A DNA stretch of 64,000 nucleotides from Mayamaea pseudoterrestris (Eukaryota; Bacillariophyta; Bacillariophyceae; Sellaphorales; Sellaphoraceae). Position numbers and translations under genes: made by a program. This document shows positions 11,204 through 21,922 of the stretch, in pieces. The DNA is taken from contig BROI01000002.1 of the NCBI GenBank assembly GCA_027923505.1, positions 372,001 through 436,000 on the forward strand, read 5' to 3'. Position 1 is the stretch's first letter; every line of letters starts with the position of its first letter. A model generated the notes under the pieces. It saw nothing but the letters and a program-made list of their open reading frames with translations, was not told where the DNA came from and did not search any database.

Positions 11204-11432
11204 AAATGAAACGAAGTATGATGTTGGATAGAAAGAGCACAGGGAATATAGCTTGAACAATGAAACTACTTTATGCGAAAGTTATTAACAATTGATTATA
11301 ATATACTTGTGTAGTACTGTATGCGCTTGTTTGATGTGATGCATGATAGCCGATGCAGTCTTGCTGCCTCGCGAGCGTGATTCGAGCACCGTTTATGTTC
11401 CTTCGCGGAAACTACTCCTTCCGTCCTCATCA

Positions 11433-14064
11433 TTACTCACGCTTGACTTGTTGCAAGACTTCCGCTTTGCGACACAGCACTTCCACCGCCGCCACAATCT
11501 GCGGCACGGTTTCCGTCGGCCGCTCCGTCCAGTCGCCGTGGCCGTCGCCGCGAAACAAGACGCAGTGGCACGGAGCGTCTTGCGTCAAGAACGTTTCATC
11601 TAGTTGCGCAAAGTCAGTGACGGGAACATTGTTGCGGCGAAAGTATGATTCCACTTGAGCGGCTGGTACGAGTGTGTCTCGCTCACTCAAAAAGACACTG
11701 CATGGAACGTCAATTTGATCGAGAAACAAGGATATCCATGCCCACGGAAAGCTTCGTTGGACGGTCCAATTAACAATGGCGTCGGCGCGTACAAAGTAGG
11801 CCAACTGTCCCAGGTCGGGTGGCAAGTATACAAAGGCCTTGGTCAATCGAGGTTGATGTAGACAAAAGCAAATGGGGTCGAGGAACAGGACGGCCGACAC
11901 GGCGTGCGAGGCAAACTTGATCATGTAGGACAACCACGACGTGCCATACGAGTGACCAATCCATGTTCCGCTCATGTATCCGTGTGTCGCCAGCATGGCA
12001 TTCATGGTGGATGCCACTGTTGCGGGAGACAAGACTGCATCTGGTGATTGCAGTGGACGAAAGGCCGACACGTAGGGAATCTCGGGAAGTAAAACGGGTC
12101 TTCCCGTTGCCAGAAGTGCGTCAATCAAGGGTACGTAGGCAATGAGACCGACACCAATGCCGTGAACAAAGATGATTGGAATGTCGGATGCGTCTGCGTC
12201 ATTATTGTCATAAGTAGCGCCAGAGTATACTTCTTCGCCCAGCGCCCTTTTACCAGGATGCATGTAGTAGCTGACTGGACCAATGGATCGTCGCTCAAAC
12301 CCTCGCCGATGCAGCATGATTCGCAATGGAACCTCCGTCGCGACATTCAACGTGACACAAAACCACAGCGGATACGTGACAATCCCAAGCAACGGATCCG
12401 ACGAGTACTTGGCGAACCGCCGCGGCTCGCGGTGCTGCAGAAACGGCAAGTTTTTGCGAGCATATCCCGTCGCTTGCTCAAACGCTGCTTGCGCCTTTTG
12501 CTCCAGCAGCTCCAACGATTCGTTGCATTCCGTAATGCGCCGCATCATCATGGACATTTGTCGGGCTGGGACAGCCGACGACATTTCGCGCATGCGCTTG
12601 AGCATAATCTTGTAGCCCTTTAGTTGCTGCGTCAGTCGTTGACGCTGCTTCGAAAAGAGACGGGCCTGCTCGAGTCGCTCGCGCATGCTGGCCTTTATTG
12701 TGACCACCGAGTTCCAAGCGTCAAAGAGTTGCGCGCGCGTGGCATGGCTCATGGCAGTCAGTTGCTTGTCAATGCTGGAACCAGGCGTCACGACTGTTTC
12801 GTAAACTTGGTTGGCCGTGGCAATGGCTGTTTCCTCGGCTCCAACAATGGTTTGTTTTGCTTCCGCCATGACAGTCTTCATTTTTGCGGCAGGATCAAAG
12901 TCGGAAACCATTTCCTTCAAGTCTTGAATGGGATGAAACTCTGGTGCCATGCTCATCATTTGATCGTACCGAGTTTTGTAAGCTTCGTAAAAGTCGGAGA
13001 AGAAGCTTGGCTCCTGCACATCGCCAGCGTGCGCGAATCGAAACACTAGCAAGTAGGAAGCAAAAGGGATATAGTGAGGCTCGACGTTCGAGTGACGCTG
13101 ACGAAAGCAACAACGACTGCCCACTCATGTTTCCTAGCCATTCCTTTCACTTACTCTTCTTTGGCTTGGGGAGGTTCCGTCTCCACTCTGGCTCTTCAGC
13201 TTGAAGCCTTCCAATCTCAACTGCATCTCCATTTGCATCCGCTTCCTCATTGGCATGCTCATTATCATGTTCGTCATCATCACCATCCAGCGCTTCACCA
13301 TGCAAGTACAGACTCAATCGATACTCTGCCTCCGCCAAAAACGTTTCCAACTGATCCAACTCCTCCGACGTTAAATGCTCCTGATGCCTTCCTTCAAACA
13401 TGCTCCACGCAATAAAGTCTCGTATATCATAGTTACTAATATCTTCGAGTTGCGAATCAAAGAACCACCCACAGAGAAACGACACTGGATCACTGGACAC
13501 TTCCTCCATCATGCGCTTCCACAGGAGCGCCCGGTCTTTCAGCTCCATGAGCGGCGCCGCCGAAAGACAGGCCTCGAGTGGATCCTTGCGCTGCAACCAA
13601 ACCAAATGAATCTTCATGCACACGTACCAAACGGCTTCCAGCCAGCACCAGGTTTCAATCGCGACGCGCAGTTTGCCTTTTGTAGTTGTTGCATCATCAT
13701 CAAGTCGCAGTATCACACTAACAATTGGACCAACGTTTCGTTGCATATACGAGTCACGCAGCGCCTCCAGTTGCGTCGCATAACGCAGCAGCACGAGAAA
13801 AATGTACGCGTAGCAACCCGGCACCACCAAGTGCACCATGAACCAAATCAAGGCCCAGCCACTCGCGAATCCAACGTAGTCGTCCGGTGTGGGCATATTT
13901 GGTAGGGGAGTCTGAAAGACGCGGCGCGACACGTAGCGGCGTAATGGAGTCAATGGGCGATGATGATTGTTGTGTGATGATGTGCTGCTGCTTGCTGACG
14001 ACAATGATGAATGAGCGCCGCCTTGGCTTGACAATGCTGCCATTGCTCCGGCTCGAGGAGGCAT
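11433..14064 (-). CDS. Membrane-associated alpha/beta hydrolase, two exons
   Basis: Exons 14064-13155 and 13045-11433 join through a 109-nt intron with a consensus GTAAGT donor and a pyrimidine-rich acceptor (CTTGCTAG), giving 840 residues in frame. Read separately these would be a 305-residue protein ending 18 bases before an ATG-less hydrolase. The first half has two hydrophobic helices (ALIWFMVHLVVPGCYAYIFL near residue 70; a second around 140) and a conserved-looking cytosolic stretch. The second half has a coiled-coil region, then the hydrolase fold: oxyanion HGIGVG, nucleophile elbow GHSYGTSW (Ser about 669), acid SERDTLVP, and catalytic His in GDGHGDW. Family: AB-hydrolase, substrate unknown, probably lipid or ester at a membrane. 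It shares a 430-base divergent promoter with the thymidylate kinase gene. Confidence 0.8.
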
Positions 14065-14498
14065 AGTCTCTCTTTAGTTTTAAACTGTAATTTCTTTGTA
14101 TTTTCAATATTTTCCGACCTTGTTTGACTTTGATTATTGTCGATGCTTGCTATTCGTCTTCCAATGGAATCAGAAAGCAAAGCGCAAATGCTGAACAATT
14201 CAAGGCGACTCGACTCGTCGCTCGCTCAAATGTCCAAAACAGAGTAGCTGAATAACTAGATTATCAAAGTATAAATGACGGAGCTGTAGAGGTCGACTAT
14301 AGCGTCTGCCATGTTTGAATCTCCTCTTTGATGTTCCATCGACAATCAACGACGACGACCACGAAAGCGAGCGTCAATTGTGAAAACCATGTCTTTTCAG
14401 TGGTGCTAGACAAACTTTTCACACTCCTTTCAACACGTCTGTCTGTCACGTTGCGACATTCCAAGCATTGGCTCACGCATCGCATCATTCGTTCCACC
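14065..14498. other. Divergent promoter, hydrolase / thymidylate kinase
   Basis: 434 bases between two start codons pointing outward. Repeats of CGACTCG-like sequence occur near 14205-14225. No other feature seen. Confidence 0.35.
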
Positions 14499-15626
14499 AT
14501 GTTCCTGGGTCGTTCAGCGTTGGTTCGTTCTATCTTAGTTACTCGCCATTGCTACTACTACTACTCGCTACTACTGCTGTCTCGTTTGCTTGGATCGACG
14601 AAATCATTTTCCGTCATGACGACCAAACCAAGAGGAGCATTCATTGTGCTGGAGGGAGTCGATCGATGCGGCAAGACGACGCAAGTGGCGCGGCTGGTGG
14701 AGCGAATGACCAAGGAGAAACAACAAAATGACAATGAAACAGCAGCATTATCACCCGTCCTCGCCATGCGCTTCCCCGATCGGACGACGCCAGTTGGTCG
14801 CATCATTCACGAGTACTTAACAAGCGATAGCGACAATACACTCGACGACCACGCCATTCACTTGCTCTTCTCCTCCAATCGATGGGAAGCGTCGGAAGCA
14901 ATATTGCAACATTTGCGACAAGGAACCACCATTGTGTGCGACCGCTACGTGCATTCCGGTGTCGCCTTTTCGTCGGCCAAAGTGAAAGCGGCAGCAGAAA
15001 GTGATGGAGATAAGGAAGAAGGTAATACTACTAGTGCAGCAGCAGCCGCTGCATCCGTCACGTCATCATCCGAGAACACCACCACTGATGCATCATCGCT
15101 ACTGTCGCTGGAGTGGTGCATGGCGCCCGATAAAGGCTTGCCGGCACCCGACTGCGTCATTTTCCTCGATATGGAGCCGGAGCAAGCGGCGGAGCGAGGA
15201 GGGTACGTACCAACAGTAGTGTATTGTAATATGATTAGCATGGCCATCAAGTATGCACTTAATGATGCCAGTGACATGAATGACATGGACTCTAACGCTT
15301 GTTGCATTCACTTTTTCTTTCGTTGCGTGTTACTCTCTCGCACCATCTACCATGACAGATACGGAAACGAGCGCTACGAGCAACGTGACATGCAGTTGCG
15401 CGTTCGGAAACGCTTCCACGAGCTCCAAAACATGGATGCGCCGGCAACAGATAGTGTTGCAGACAATAGTACTAGCATTCCTTGGTACACGATTGCCGCG
15501 GCGCAAAGCATGGATCAAGTGGAAGAGGAAATTTACAAAGCAGTCCAAACGACTTTATCAGAGGTCCAACAGGGCAAGCCGCTTGGCAAAATGTGGGAAC
15601 ATGGAGCGTACGACTTGAATGAATGA
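14499..15626 (+). CDS. Thymidylate kinase (dTMP kinase)
   Basis: Phosphorylates dTMP to dTDP with ATP (EC 2.7.4.9), feeding dTTP synthesis. Exons 14499-15202 and 15359-15626 give 323 residues. The P-loop is EGVDRCGKTT (about 52-61), followed by the RFPDRTTPVG substrate region and the DRY motif in CDRYVHSGVAF. The C-terminal part resumes with ERGG-YGNERYE across the intron. About 45 residues of Ala/Ser/Thr-rich insert follow the DRY motif, making the protein longer than the usual 205-215. The first 40 residues (Arg, Ser, Tyr and Leu rich, no acid) look like an organelle presequence; an internal ATG at 14616 would give a cytosolic form. The intron is 156 nt, a multiple of three and free of stops, so a retained-intron isoform is possible. 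Confidence 0.9.
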   Translation: MFLGRSALVRSILVTRHCYYYYSLLLLSRLLGSTKSFSVMTTKPRGAFIVLEGVDRCGKTTQVARLVERMTKEKQQNDNETAALSPVLAMRFPDRTTPVGRIIHEYLTSDSDNTLDDHAIHLLFSSNRWEASEAILQHLRQGTTIVCDRYVHSGVAFSSAKVKAAAESDGDKEEGNTTSAAAAAASVTSSSENTTTDASSLLSLEWCMAPDKGLPAPDCVIFLDMEPEQAAERGGYVPTVVYCNMISMAIKYALNDASDMNDMDSNACCIHFFFRCVLLSRTIYHDRYGNERYEQRDMQLRVRKRFHELQNMDAPATDSVADNSTSIPWYTIAAAQSMDQVEEEIYKAVQTTLSEVQQGKPLGKMWEHGAYDLNE

Positions 15627-15860
15627 ACGAATAAAAGAATTGTATCTCAGATACTTCGATTGAATATCGTGACGATACGTAAGATTGCTTACATTATTAA
15701 CACTCGCCATGGAGTTGCCTAAATGGAAGTGGCTTGTCAAGGATCCGATTTTCGCGGCCCTTATCAAAGTAAAACATTGTTACAAGTTGTCCTTTTACTA
15801 TTTGCCATATGACAAACTATGAATGTTAAAGTAGCTTGGTCCATTCTATTTAGCCTTATG

Positions 15861-16106
15861 CTATCGCTTTGCGTCCAATTCACTATCATTCAAAATACCA
15901 GTCGCCGTTTCCATTTCCATTTGCTGCTGCTGCTGCTCCAATAACTCTTGATGCCGCTTCTCCACGAGCCGTTGTCTCCAACTTATCGCAAAGGTGGTGA
16001 AGAGTAGTTGCGACGACAAGAGTAGCTTGTAGTGCAACGGCATGCGTTTCAACCAAGCCAGCTTGTCGGCGAGCGATTGTCTTGGCGTTGGTGCTTCTGT
16101 CATCAT
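15861..16106 (-). CDS. Small single-span membrane protein, unknown
   Basis: 81 residues from tandem ATGs at 16106 and 16103. A soluble N-terminus with LADKLAWLKRMPLHYK is followed by one moderate hydrophobic helix (LLLSSQLLFTTFAISW) and a charged helix with a five-Gln run. The size and layout resemble small mitochondrial inner-membrane proteins, but I do not recognise it. It is divergent from the enoyl-CoA hydratase gene, sharing 317 bases that contain a TACCGGTA palindrome. Confidence 0.5.
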   Translation of the reverse strand: MMTEAPTPRQSLADKLAWLKRMPLHYKLLLSSQLLFTTFAISWRQRLVEKRHQELLEQQQQQMEMETATGILNDSELDAKR

Positions 16107-16258
16107 TTTCGTCGAATATGAATAAATCAAATAAATACAACAAACTGAAATTTTATACGTGATACTTGGTTCAAACCTTTGCTTTCTCCAGTGTGCTCCT
16201 CCTTCATCTCGTTGTGATCCCACGGCAGGCGCGGTGGATTTGTTGTGAATCATGCCAG

Positions 16259-16266
16259 TACCGGTA
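16259..16266. promoter_or_regulatory. TACCGGTA palindrome in a divergent promoter
   Basis: Perfect 8-base palindrome between the small membrane protein and enoyl-CoA hydratase starts, with a near copy CACCGGTA at 16285-16292. The same 8-mer recurs at 24876, 26514, 44125, 49841, 56123 and 60894. Function as a binding site is inferred from repetition only. Confidence 0.3.
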
Positions 16267-16423
16267 AGACACGAACAGAATCACACCGGTACTAGATCTT
16301 TTTTGGAATACATTCGCAGCGCTGCGCGTCACCATGATGGATGGATGCCTATGCCTATTGACACTTGAAACTCGTTGCAGCGCAAAAAGCATCATACTTT
16401 CCTACATTCTAGTCATCACTACT

Positions 16424-17449
16424 ATGCTGTCTCTCTCGCGTTCTGCCATTTCATCAGCCTCGTGCTTGCACAAGGCGCGCCTGTTGCCAGTGAGCATGAT
16501 TGCTTGTTCGACTCCTCGCTCCTTTTCGTCGTCACAACTCCAAGATTCCTACGACCACATTTTGGTGGAGCGTCGCGACGCCGTCGGACTATTGACGCTG
16601 AATCGCCCCAAGACGCTCAACGCGCTCAGTGACGCCCTCTTTGCCGACTTGATTCACGCCGCAACTGCGCTCGACTCCGACGACTCGATTCGCTGTTTGG
16701 TGCTGACGGGATCATCCAAGGCCTTTGCCGCGGGCGCTGACATTAGTGAAATGAAGAGTCAAACCTTTGATCACGCCTATAAAACCAACATGTTTGCCGG
16801 TTGGAACGACATCAGCAAACTGAGCAAGCCAATCATTGCTTCCGTGAATGGATTCTGCTTGGGTGGTGGCTGCGAGCTGGCCATGATGTGCGATTTTATA
16901 GTGGCGGGCGACAGGGCCAAGTTTGGACAGCCGGAAATTAATCTCGGAGTCATTCCGGTATGTAAAAAATGCAACAGGGAAAATATGAGTGTCTCGTGCA
17001 TTAATTTTGTTTCGCTGTCATGCATCTGCTGTTTCCAAGATGATATTCGCTGCTCACCCACTAACAACTAACTTTTTTCGTCAAAACAGGGCGCCGGCGG
17101 CACCCAGCGCTTGACTCGCGCCATTGGCAAGTCCAAGGCCATGTACATGTGCTTGACGGGCGAACTAATGTCGGCCGCCGAAATGGAAAAGGCTGGCTTG
17201 GTGGCCAAAATATTTCCAGCCGACGAGCTGCTCGAAAAAACGTTGGAGATTGCGCAAACGATTGCAAGCAAGGGACAAATGAGCGTGTTAATGGCCAAGG
17301 AGGCGGTGAATGCTTCGCAGGAAGTGTCGCTGCAGGAAGGGTTGCGGCTGGAGCGACGGTTCTTTCATTCACTCTTTGCCACGGCGGATCAGAAGGAGGG
17401 CATGGATGCCTTTTTGAACAAGCGACCAGCAGAGTTTACGCACAAGTAA
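16424..17449 (+). CDS. Enoyl-CoA hydratase, mitochondrial
   Basis: Hydrates 2-enoyl-CoA to 3-hydroxyacyl-CoA in beta-oxidation or amino-acid breakdown (crotonase family, EC 4.2.1.17). Exons 16424-16957 and 17090-17449, phase-0 intron of 132 nt, 297 residues. The first 40 residues are rich in Ser, Arg and Ala (MLSLSRSAISSA...), a mitochondrial presequence. Crotonase signatures: AFAAGADI for the oxyanion/CoA pocket, NGFCLGGGCELAM with the first catalytic Glu, and GQPEINLGVIP-GAGGTQRL with the second; the intron falls exactly between VIP and GAGGT. Both catalytic glutamates are present. Total length matches ECHS1-type enzymes. An ATG at 16334 is in frame upstream but would spoil the presequence. 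Confidence 0.92.
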
Positions 17450-17669
17450 GATATAATATACATGTGAGAGTAAGAATGTGTAAGCTTCTCTATAATTTGT
17501 AGTGCTCATACTCGTAACTCTAATACTACGCTGCGACGTGTTTGGGGCTTACGAGTCGTCGTGTACAGTGCTGTATCTGATACGAAATGTCAACTAACTT
17601 CCGTATTGGCCCATTTACACTTGCAGATTTGAGTGCGACTTGGCAAGCTGCATGCTTACTCTCTCATGT

Positions 17670-19961
17670 TCAGTCATTCTTCTCGTCGCCGTCTGTCGAG
17701 CTCAAACCTCGACCGACGGCATTGACCAATCTCACAGCCTTTTTAAAGGCAGAGTTTAGCACTGGAAACTCGTAAAAGTCGTATCCATCCTCTCGCATGG
17801 ATTCCATGATGCGCAGCGCCTTGAGTGGCTGTCCTCGACGCTCAAACGACGAAACAGTCGCCGTGTACAAATCCACGTCTGGTACAAAACCGTCACTCCG
17901 CATTTGTCGCAGAAAGAATTCAGCCTGCTTTGGATCGCCCTTGGCAGCCATGGTTCGTACCAGAATATTGTACGTCTGTCGGTTCGGCTTGGCGGCCGAA
18001 TACTCGCTTGACGAAAGAATCTTGTAAACTGTCATGGCTCGTTCCATGCTTTCCTCGGGCGACACTATCGCCGACTTTGCTTCGGCTTGCGCCATGAGCA
18101 CCGTGTTGAAGACGGCAACGTTTGGCGCGAGCGACTCGCGCATCATTTTCTTCAGCAGCAACAGCGCACGCTCCGACTCGCCAGCCTTGCGGCAGCAACT
18201 AATGGCCGCTCCGTAAATAATTTCGTTTGGTGCAACGTTGCGTTCGCGCATCAACTTGAAGACACGACTTGCTCGCCCCGTGTCACCCTTGCGCTCGCAG
18301 GCAGTCATGAGCTCACCATATGTCATAATGGTTGGCTCCAAGCCATCAGTTATGATTTCATCAAACAACAAAAAGGCTCGATCAATGTCCCAAGCTTCGG
18401 CGCATGATCGAATTGCTGCATTGTAAACTTGCACATTGGGGTTTGGAACGGTCGAGTCCTTTTTCAAAACGTTCAGTAGCTTCATCGCCTTGAGATGCGG
18501 ATCGGGTCGCAAGGACGCATCGTCGTCGTCTGGAGAATATATAAAGGCTCCCGAGGAAAGTAGTTTGGCGGTTGCCGTCGCACAAGCGTAAATGGTGGCA
18601 GCAAAGGTGACTTCGTTTGGTTGAATGTTTGATTGTCGCATGCGCTCCAGCAGTCGAAAGGCTTGCACCCATTGCCCTTCGTTTTTACATCCAATGATAG
18701 CCGATGTATACGCCATGACATCGCCTCCGTCAAAGATATCACAATACTCTTTCAGCAGCTTGATCCCTTCCTTCCACGCCCCGCCCTTGGCGCAGGCCGA
18801 AATCACCAACCGATACGCCACGGCATCCGGTCCCTGCAGCGGCTGCTTGTGACCAGCAATCTCCAACCCCGCCGTCTTTCTCTCGTACGTGCCAACCGTC
18901 TTCATGAGTTGCAAGTATGACAGCGCATCCTGCCACAGGCCCAGTTTCTGGCAAGCGTGCAGCACGCTCGTCACCACGAGTCCATCCCACGCGAAACCAT
19001 CGTGCTTCATTTCCTTGGCCATGTTTACCACCAGCTGCCACTGCTGGCTCTTTTCGAGCGCCGCCAGCACCGTGCCGTACGTGACGGCGTCGGGTGCGGG
19101 ACCGTGTGTGCGCATGTGATTCAACAAGTGTAGCGCCATGGTGCAGTCTTCCGCCGCCGCGTATATCGCCGCATTGTATCCCACGACACTCAACGACACG
19201 TTTTGGTGTTTGGCTTGCTGCAGCAGCTCCATGGCTAGTTGCGGTTGCCGACACGACGCGCAGGCGGAAATGGCGGCATTGTAAACCACGCCGTTGGGTG
19301 TCACGTTGCAGCTTTGCATGACTTCAAAGAGTCGCATGGCTTGGTTGACGTTCTTGGCGCGGGCGCAAACACTCATGAGGGCGCCAAAGGTGTAGACGTT
19401 TGGTTGGAGTCGTTGTAATGATGATGATGATGATGATATAGTAGTAGTGCTTGTTGCATTTGCATTCGCCTGATTCACACGACAATATTGGTGCAGCAAC
19501 TGCAAGGCTGTTTCGAGTCGCACGGGTTTCGCCCTGCCGCAGGCATCCATGGCGGCATTCACTTGGCGAATCGTTGGTTGCGCTATCGATTGGAGCAAGT
19601 CGAGCGCAACGTCAATCTTGCCTTTGCGTCCCAAGTTGACAATCTGTCGGTCCAATGGAATCTTACTATTTGAAGTAGAAGCCAGTGTTGGAGGCGAAGC
19701 AGCAGGGGTAGCACGTCGTCTAGATCCTTCCACGGGCAAATCTTGCAGTATTGGTGTAGAAGCGTATAGCAGCGTGGATTGTTGACTGAGAAGTGCTTGA
19801 TGCCTATCATGGTGCAGTACTTGATTCCCTGATATTGGTGCGACTAGCAGGAAACAATCAGCTGGCGGCGGCGAAGAAACCGCTAGCCACGCGACCAGAG
19901 TTGCGGCAATTTCGGATCGTCTCCTGATTCTTCGTCTCATTGTTGCTGTTGGTGTAGTCAT
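17670..19961 (-). CDS. Pentatricopeptide repeat (PPR) protein
   Basis: 763-residue single-exon protein, start ATG 19961. From about residue 110 to the end it is a solanoid of 35-residue PPR units with typical lines such as NVYTFGALMSVCARAKNVNQ, GVVYNAAISACA, DAVTYGTVLAALEKSQQW and NEIIYGAAISCCRKAGES; I count roughly a dozen or more repeats. PPR proteins bind organellar RNA in a sequence-specific way and act in processing, stability or translation. The N-terminus has an Arg-rich start, a hydrophobic stretch (IAATLVAWLAVSS) and a nearby Phe (ADCFLL), which could be a bipartite plastid presequence, though mitochondrial import is not excluded. No DYW or SMR domain seen at the C-terminus. Divergent from the J-domain gene. 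Confidence 0.88.
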   Translation of the reverse strand: MTTPTATMRRRIRRRSEIAATLVAWLAVSSPPPADCFLLVAPISGNQVLHHDRHQALLSQQSTLLYASTPILQDLPVEGSRRRATPAASPPTLASTSNSKIPLDRQIVNLGRKGKIDVALDLLQSIAQPTIRQVNAAMDACGRAKPVRLETALQLLHQYCRVNQANANATSTTTISSSSSSLQRLQPNVYTFGALMSVCARAKNVNQAMRLFEVMQSCNVTPNGVVYNAAISACASCRQPQLAMELLQQAKHQNVSLSVVGYNAAIYAAAEDCTMALHLLNHMRTHGPAPDAVTYGTVLAALEKSQQWQLVVNMAKEMKHDGFAWDGLVVTSVLHACQKLGLWQDALSYLQLMKTVGTYERKTAGLEIAGHKQPLQGPDAVAYRLVISACAKGGAWKEGIKLLKEYCDIFDGGDVMAYTSAIIGCKNEGQWVQAFRLLERMRQSNIQPNEVTFAATIYACATATAKLLSSGAFIYSPDDDDASLRPDPHLKAMKLLNVLKKDSTVPNPNVQVYNAAIRSCAEAWDIDRAFLLFDEIITDGLEPTIMTYGELMTACERKGDTGRASRVFKLMRERNVAPNEIIYGAAISCCRKAGESERALLLLKKMMRESLAPNVAVFNTVLMAQAEAKSAIVSPEESMERAMTVYKILSSSEYSAAKPNRQTYNILVRTMAAKGDPKQAEFFLRQMRSDGFVPDVDLYTATVSSFERRGQPLKALRIMESMREDGYDFYEFPVLNSAFKKAVRLVNAVGRGLSSTDGDEKND

Positions 19962-20143
19962 ATTATATCTGCGAACAGGAGAAAGCGATGGCAGGTTGAA
20001 GTTTCGAGCGCGGATCGAACAATCGGAGCACGAGCGCCTATGATGTGGCGCGGGGAATAAAGAAAACAAAAATCATGTTGGGAAATGTCATGATACTTTC
20101 TACACTAGCCTCATGGTGCTTTTCAATGGCGTTGACTGTGAGA

Positions 20144-20151
20144 TGACGTCA
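20144..20151. promoter_or_regulatory. CRE-like TGACGTCA site
   Basis: Perfect TGACGTCA palindrome between the PPR and J-domain start codons. Such bZIP/CRE-type sites are known in diatoms in CO2/cAMP-responsive promoters; here the function is inferred from sequence and position only. Confidence 0.3.
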
Positions 20152-20247
20152 GACTTGACGCAGCGGGGCACGAACCATCCACCATGGAGATCCATCACCA
20201 TCGAGCGGCGACGCTATGTAGCTACATGCTTATATGCACCAACCACC

Positions 20248-20953
20248 ATGTCATCATCATCACAAAAGGCAGTCATTGATTACTACAAAATACTCAAAGT
20301 ATCCCGCAATGCCTCCATGTCCGACATTAAACTCTCCTATCGCAAACTCGCCATGGAGCATCACCCCGACCGACACGACGGGTGTTCCAACAAGGAGGCT
20401 GCGTTGAAAGTCATCAACGAGGCATACTCGGTGCTGATCAATGTGGCGCGGAAGCGGGAATATGATCAAGAGTTTCATAAAACAAATACGACTACTGGCA
20501 ATCATCATGTTCCGCGCCCAACCAAAGTGTACGCACCGTCACCGCCACCGCAATGGAATGGCAACGTGTGGAACCACCGCCAGCACTACGACTATCACTA
20601 CGGCGATGGCTTTCAGAAGGAAGCCTTTCGACGCATGCGCGAGTCGGCCAAGAAGGAAGGCGCGTTTGAATACCAGTCGCCGCTCGGGCGAGGCTTTTCC
20701 TTTGACGATAATGCGAAACAGACGAGTAGCAGTAGCAATGCGAATGGTCAACATCATGACCAAGATAACAACAACGATATTCCACTCAATCCCTACAGCA
20801 AGGCGCGTCAAGGACCACCAGTTGTTACTATGGAGTACGAGGAGATTGACCGCCACATGACCAGTGGCAAGGAGTTTGTGCGCAAACGCGAGCGCATCGT
20901 GGAAGACTTGCACCAGCGGCGGCAGGAGCGGTACAGTAGTTCTAGTGGACAAA

Positions 20954-20984
<31 letters not shown>

Positions 20985-21045
20985 TGCAAACGAGAATGCA
21001 GCCTTTGCTCGGCGCAAGCGGCCGGATGACTGCGTGATACTATGA
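20248..21045 (+). CDS. J-domain (DnaJ/Hsp40-type) co-chaperone
   Basis: 265 residues from the ATG in ACCACCATGTC; the frame is open upstream with an ATG at 20113 but homology begins at residue 10 of this start. J domain at residues 11-75: DYYKILKVSRNAS, helix II basic KLSYRKLAMEHH, HPD at 39-41, then ALKVINEAYSVL and the closing KREYD. HPD is the motif that stimulates Hsp70 ATPase. There is no Gly/Phe-rich region, zinc domain or DnaJ C-terminal fold, so it is a type III (class C) J protein; the remainder is charged and ends with an eight-Gln tract from (CAG)8. Location is probably cytosol or nucleus. The client or partner is unknown. Confidence 0.85.
20956..20979 (+). repeat. (CAG)8 microsatellite
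   Basis: Eight perfect CAG units coding for Gln near the C-terminus of the J-domain protein. Confidence 0.9.
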
Positions 21046-21542
21046 TTGAAATGAACAGTGGGCTTGTTGAACAAACATTGGGCTTGTAAAATCTTTCCGA
21101 GCGCCAAGCATGGAGAATGCAAAGAGCTACAGTGCGATCGTCTTGCCATGTGACTCGCGGACAGCAAAATTTACACCCGACTGTGCAAACAGGTTTGGTG
21201 CTGCTGAGAATGTCAATCGTTTCGCTTTTTTGGATTGCCGACCTCTTTGCGGAACGACTCAAACAATTCAAGACTGCAACGCCACACGTAGGAACAAAAT
21301 TTCATAGTGTAATAGATTACATTACATATATTAGCAGTAACATAAATCGCTTTACTAGTACAGCAAAAACGACGCGAGAAAGCAAGAAGTATGAATGGTC
21401 AACGGCAGAAACGGAACGATCAGAAACCACATCATCAAAACGTTCTTGCCGCGACTCGACCGCTGGAGCACGCTTAAATGAATGATGTAGGATCTCGCAA
21501 GCTGCTTAGCATTGCAACAAACATAAGCAAGAGCAAGTGATC
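21046..21542. other. Intergenic region downstream of J-domain gene
   Basis: About 500 bases, AT-rich with imperfect palindromes such as AGATTACATTACATATATT near 21315-21335. Short open frames only. It ends at the 3' side of the minus-strand U6 gene. Confidence 0.35.
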
Positions 21543-21549
21543 AAAAAAA
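21543..21549 (-). terminator. Pol III oligo-T terminator
   Basis: Seven consecutive T on the transcribed-strand sense of the U6 gene, directly after its 3' end. Confidence 0.8.
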
Positions 21550-21652
21550 GTGTTGCTTCTCTTCGATTATGCGTGTCATTCTTGTTCAGAGACCATGCTA
21601 ATCTTCTCTGTATAGTAAAGCGTTTGTTTAACGTCGACCCCGAAAGGCCGAC
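21543..21652 (-). ncRNA. U6 spliceosomal snRNA
   Basis: Read on the minus strand, the catalytic core ATACAGAGAAGATTAGCATGG is at about 21592-21612; it holds the invariant ACAGAGA box (pairs with the intron 5' splice site) and the AGC triad (U2/U6 helix I). It is followed by a CTGAACAAGAATGACACGCA stretch that fits the U6 internal stem-loop and the region after it. The 5' end forms the expected capping hairpin GTCGgcCTTTCGGGgtCGAC. The transcript ends in seven T residues, a Pol III terminator. Length about 104-110 nt, as usual for U6. A TATA box lies about 25 bases upstream, the normal class 3 Pol III layout. Confidence 0.93.
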
Positions 21653-21674
21653 AAATTGCTATTTCGGTGGACCT

Positions 21675-21683
21675 CTATATAAA
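21675..21683 (-). promoter_or_regulatory. TATA box of the U6 gene
   Basis: TTTATATAG on the minus strand, centred about 27 bases upstream of the predicted U6 start, as in Pol III type 3 promoters. No proximal sequence element was recognised in 21690-21900. Confidence 0.75.
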
Positions 21684-21922
21684 GCTTGAAAACTAAGTTA
21701 AGGTTATTATTAAGGATAAAGTGTTCGCAATACCAAAACTATTACCTACTCCCTTTAAACTCATCAATTCCTTTGTATAAAATTTGAGAGAGACTCACCT
21801 TTTCAGCCTGAACATACTAATTGACTTCAAGTATCGTAGTGGAAACAAGGAAGTATCATGATCGGCTGCCGTAGTGGCGGCATGCAAAGTAAACCACTCC
21901 ACCAATAGAAATGTCGCTTGGA

